Origin: Candidatus Omnitrophota bacterium
GTDB taxonomy: Bacteria > Omnitrophota > Gorgyraeia > Aquiviventales > Aquiviventaceae
NCBI GenBank assembly: GCA_016198915.1
Contig: JACQHS010000052.1
Span: forward strand, 1 to 14,901
DNA: 14,901 nt
Direction: 5' to 3'
Of the stretch, positions 13,889 through 14,901 are shown piece after piece (within the stretch, counting starts at the first letter, position 1; each line of letters begins with the position of its first letter). Under the pieces are notes generated by a model that worked only from the letters and a program-made list of their open reading frames with translations, was not told the DNA's origin and did not search any database. A program made the translations under genes and the position numbers.

Positions 13889-14901
13889 CACAGCAGCCCG
13901 GTGGTTTCGGGCCAGCCGCACATCAAGTTCAAGTTTTGGACCGCCTGGCCGGCCGCGCCCTTGAGGAGGTTGTCGATCGCGGCGATCACGATGAGCAAGC
14001 GCTTGGCCGGATCCACCCCGAAGGCGATATCGCAGTAATTGGTGCCGGCCACGTCGCGCACCTGCGGCCATTGGTTGTTCGGGCGGATGCGGACGAAGGC
14101 CGCGTCGCGATAGCGCTCCCGGTAGAGGCGGTCGACCCGCTCCCAGTCCGAGGTACCCGTCAGGCGCAGATACAGCGTGGACATGATCCCCCGCTCCATC
14201 GGCACGACATGCGGCACAAAGGTCAGCGAGGGGGCCCCGTTGCACGCAAAGGCAGCCAGCGCCTGCTCCATCTCCGGCATGTGCTGGTGGCCGTTGACCT
14301 TGTACGGCCACAGGTCGCCGAGCGTGTCGGTGCTCTCCCACTGCTCGACGGTTTGCCGTCCGGCCCCTGTCCAGCCTGATTTGGCATCCACGATGATGTG
14401 GCCCGGCTCAATGAGCGCTGCCTGCAGCAGCGGAGCCAAGGCCAGGATCACCGAAGTCGCGTAGCAGCCTGGGTTGGCGACGAGTACAGCGGCGCGGATG
14501 CGGTCCGCGAACAGCTCCGGGATGCCGTAGACTGCCTGCGCGAGAAGGTCCGGGTGGGTATGGGCTTTGCCGTACCAATGCTGGAAGGCTGCCGCATCCC
14601 GTAGCCGAAAATCGCCGGCCAGATCAATGACTTTGCGGCCCGCCGAGAGCAGCGGCGGGGCGAGGTCCATGGAAACGCCGTGAGGCAGCGCGAGAAAGGC
14701 GACGTCGCAGGACTGGGTCAGACGGACGGGGTCAAGCGCCTCTACCGGCAGATCACACTGGCCGGCAAAGCGGGGGAACACTTGGGCAAGCGGCACCGGG
14801 CGGTCCCATTTGGCTGAGGCCGCCAAGGTCGTAAGCTGGACAGAGGGATGTTGTTGGAGGATCCGGATAAGCTCTTCACCCGCATACCCGGTCGCTCCGG
14901 C
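13888..14901 (-). CDS. argC: N-acetyl-gamma-glutamyl-phosphate reductase, lacking only the first few residues
   Basis: ArgC reduces acetylglutamyl phosphate to the semialdehyde with NADPH. The gene enters at the right edge: the visible 337 residues begin AGATGYAGEELIRIL, the NADP-binding glycine motif normally found within the first fifteen residues, so only a few residues are missing. The catalytic cysteine is in NPGCYATS (codon at 14466-14464). VDAKSGWTGAGRQ, GHQHMPEME and FVPHVVPMERGIMSTLYL follow in the expected order. The frame is open throughout, so the TTG at 14826 is internal and not a start. The stop overlaps argJ by one base. As the first visible gene it suggests that the operon promoter lies beyond the window. 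Confidence 0.97.
   Translation of the reverse strand, partial: AGATGYAGEELIRILQQHPSVQLTTLAASAKWDRPVPLAQVFPRFAGQCDLPVEALDPVRLTQSCDVAFLALPHGVSMDLAPPLLSAGRKVIDLAGDFRLRDAAAFQHWYGKAHTHPDLLAQAVYGIPELFADRIRAAVLVANPGCYATSVILALAPLLQAALIEPGHIIVDAKSGWTGAGRQTVEQWESTDTLGDLWPYKVNGHQHMPEMEQALAAFACNGAPSLTFVPHVVPMERGIMSTLYLRLTGTSDWERVDRLYRERYRDAAFVRIRPNNQWPQVRDVAGTNYCDIAFGVDPAKRLLIVIAAIDNLLKGAAGQAVQNLNLMCGWPETTGLL

Noticed and set aside
14824..14826. TTG at 14826 as the argC start
   Set aside because: The same frame continues to the window edge and encodes the NADP-binding motif GATGYAG, so the gene is simply cut by the edge.
1..14901. Defence, toxin-antitoxin, secretion or other novel protein system
   Set aside because: Every protein-coding stretch is accounted for by a known biosynthetic enzyme; no unexplained gene remains.

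Overview
The window is one uninterrupted block of biosynthetic genes, all transcribed from the minus strand (right to left). It holds sixteen genes; the first (argC, at the right edge) and the last (an aspartate dehydrogenase-like gene, at the left edge) are cut by the window ends. In transcription order they are argC', argJ, argB, argD, argF, argG, argH, lysA, dapF, dapA, dapB, dapL-type aminotransferase, folK, panC, panD, nadX-like'. There is no RNA gene, CRISPR array, transposase, convincing terminator or internal promoter. No gene-free stretch reaches 300 bases; the largest gap is 106 bp (lysA-dapF).

Organism: a high-GC bacterium (most genes about 60-70 % G+C, arginine-rich proteins) that makes lysine by the LL-diaminopimelate aminotransferase route. 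Gene order and the short junctional repeats remind me of uncultivated lineages such as Omnitrophota, Nitrospirota or NC10-like bacteria, but the sequence alone does not settle this and I do not claim a taxon.

Region 7090-14901 is an arginine block: ArgC, ArgJ, ArgB, ArgD, ArgF, ArgG and ArgH cover every step from glutamate/N-acetylglutamate to arginine, with ArgJ able to recycle the acetyl group. Region 1938-7090 is a complete lysine block: DapA, DapB, aminotransferase, DapF and LysA take aspartate semialdehyde to lysine with no dapC, dapD or dapE. Region 1-1903 is a cofactor block: FolK (folate), PanC and PanD (pantothenate) and an aspartate dehydrogenase-like protein (NAD). Several of these draw on aspartate (ArgG, PanD, the NadX-like enzyme, and DapA via aspartate semialdehyde).

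Nine of the fifteen gene junctions overlap by 1 or 4 bases (ATGA, TGATG or TAATG), which points to one translationally coupled polycistronic unit longer than the window. The exceptions are the interesting part. A 105-bp palindromic, MITE-like element with 15-bp perfect terminal inverted repeats sits between lysA and dapF, flanked by a duplicated ATGAT; removing it restores an ATGA overlap like those elsewhere in the operon. Four other sites (argG-argH, the dapA end, the dapB end, aminotransferase-folK) carry degenerate tandem repeats of exactly 7 bp, from three sequence families. These tracts supply a stop codon (argG), a start codon and ribosome-binding site (folK) and related C-terminal tails on two unrelated enzymes (DapA and DapB). 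I see no defence, secretion or other novel protein system; the genes are ordinary and the novelty lies in the junctional repeats.
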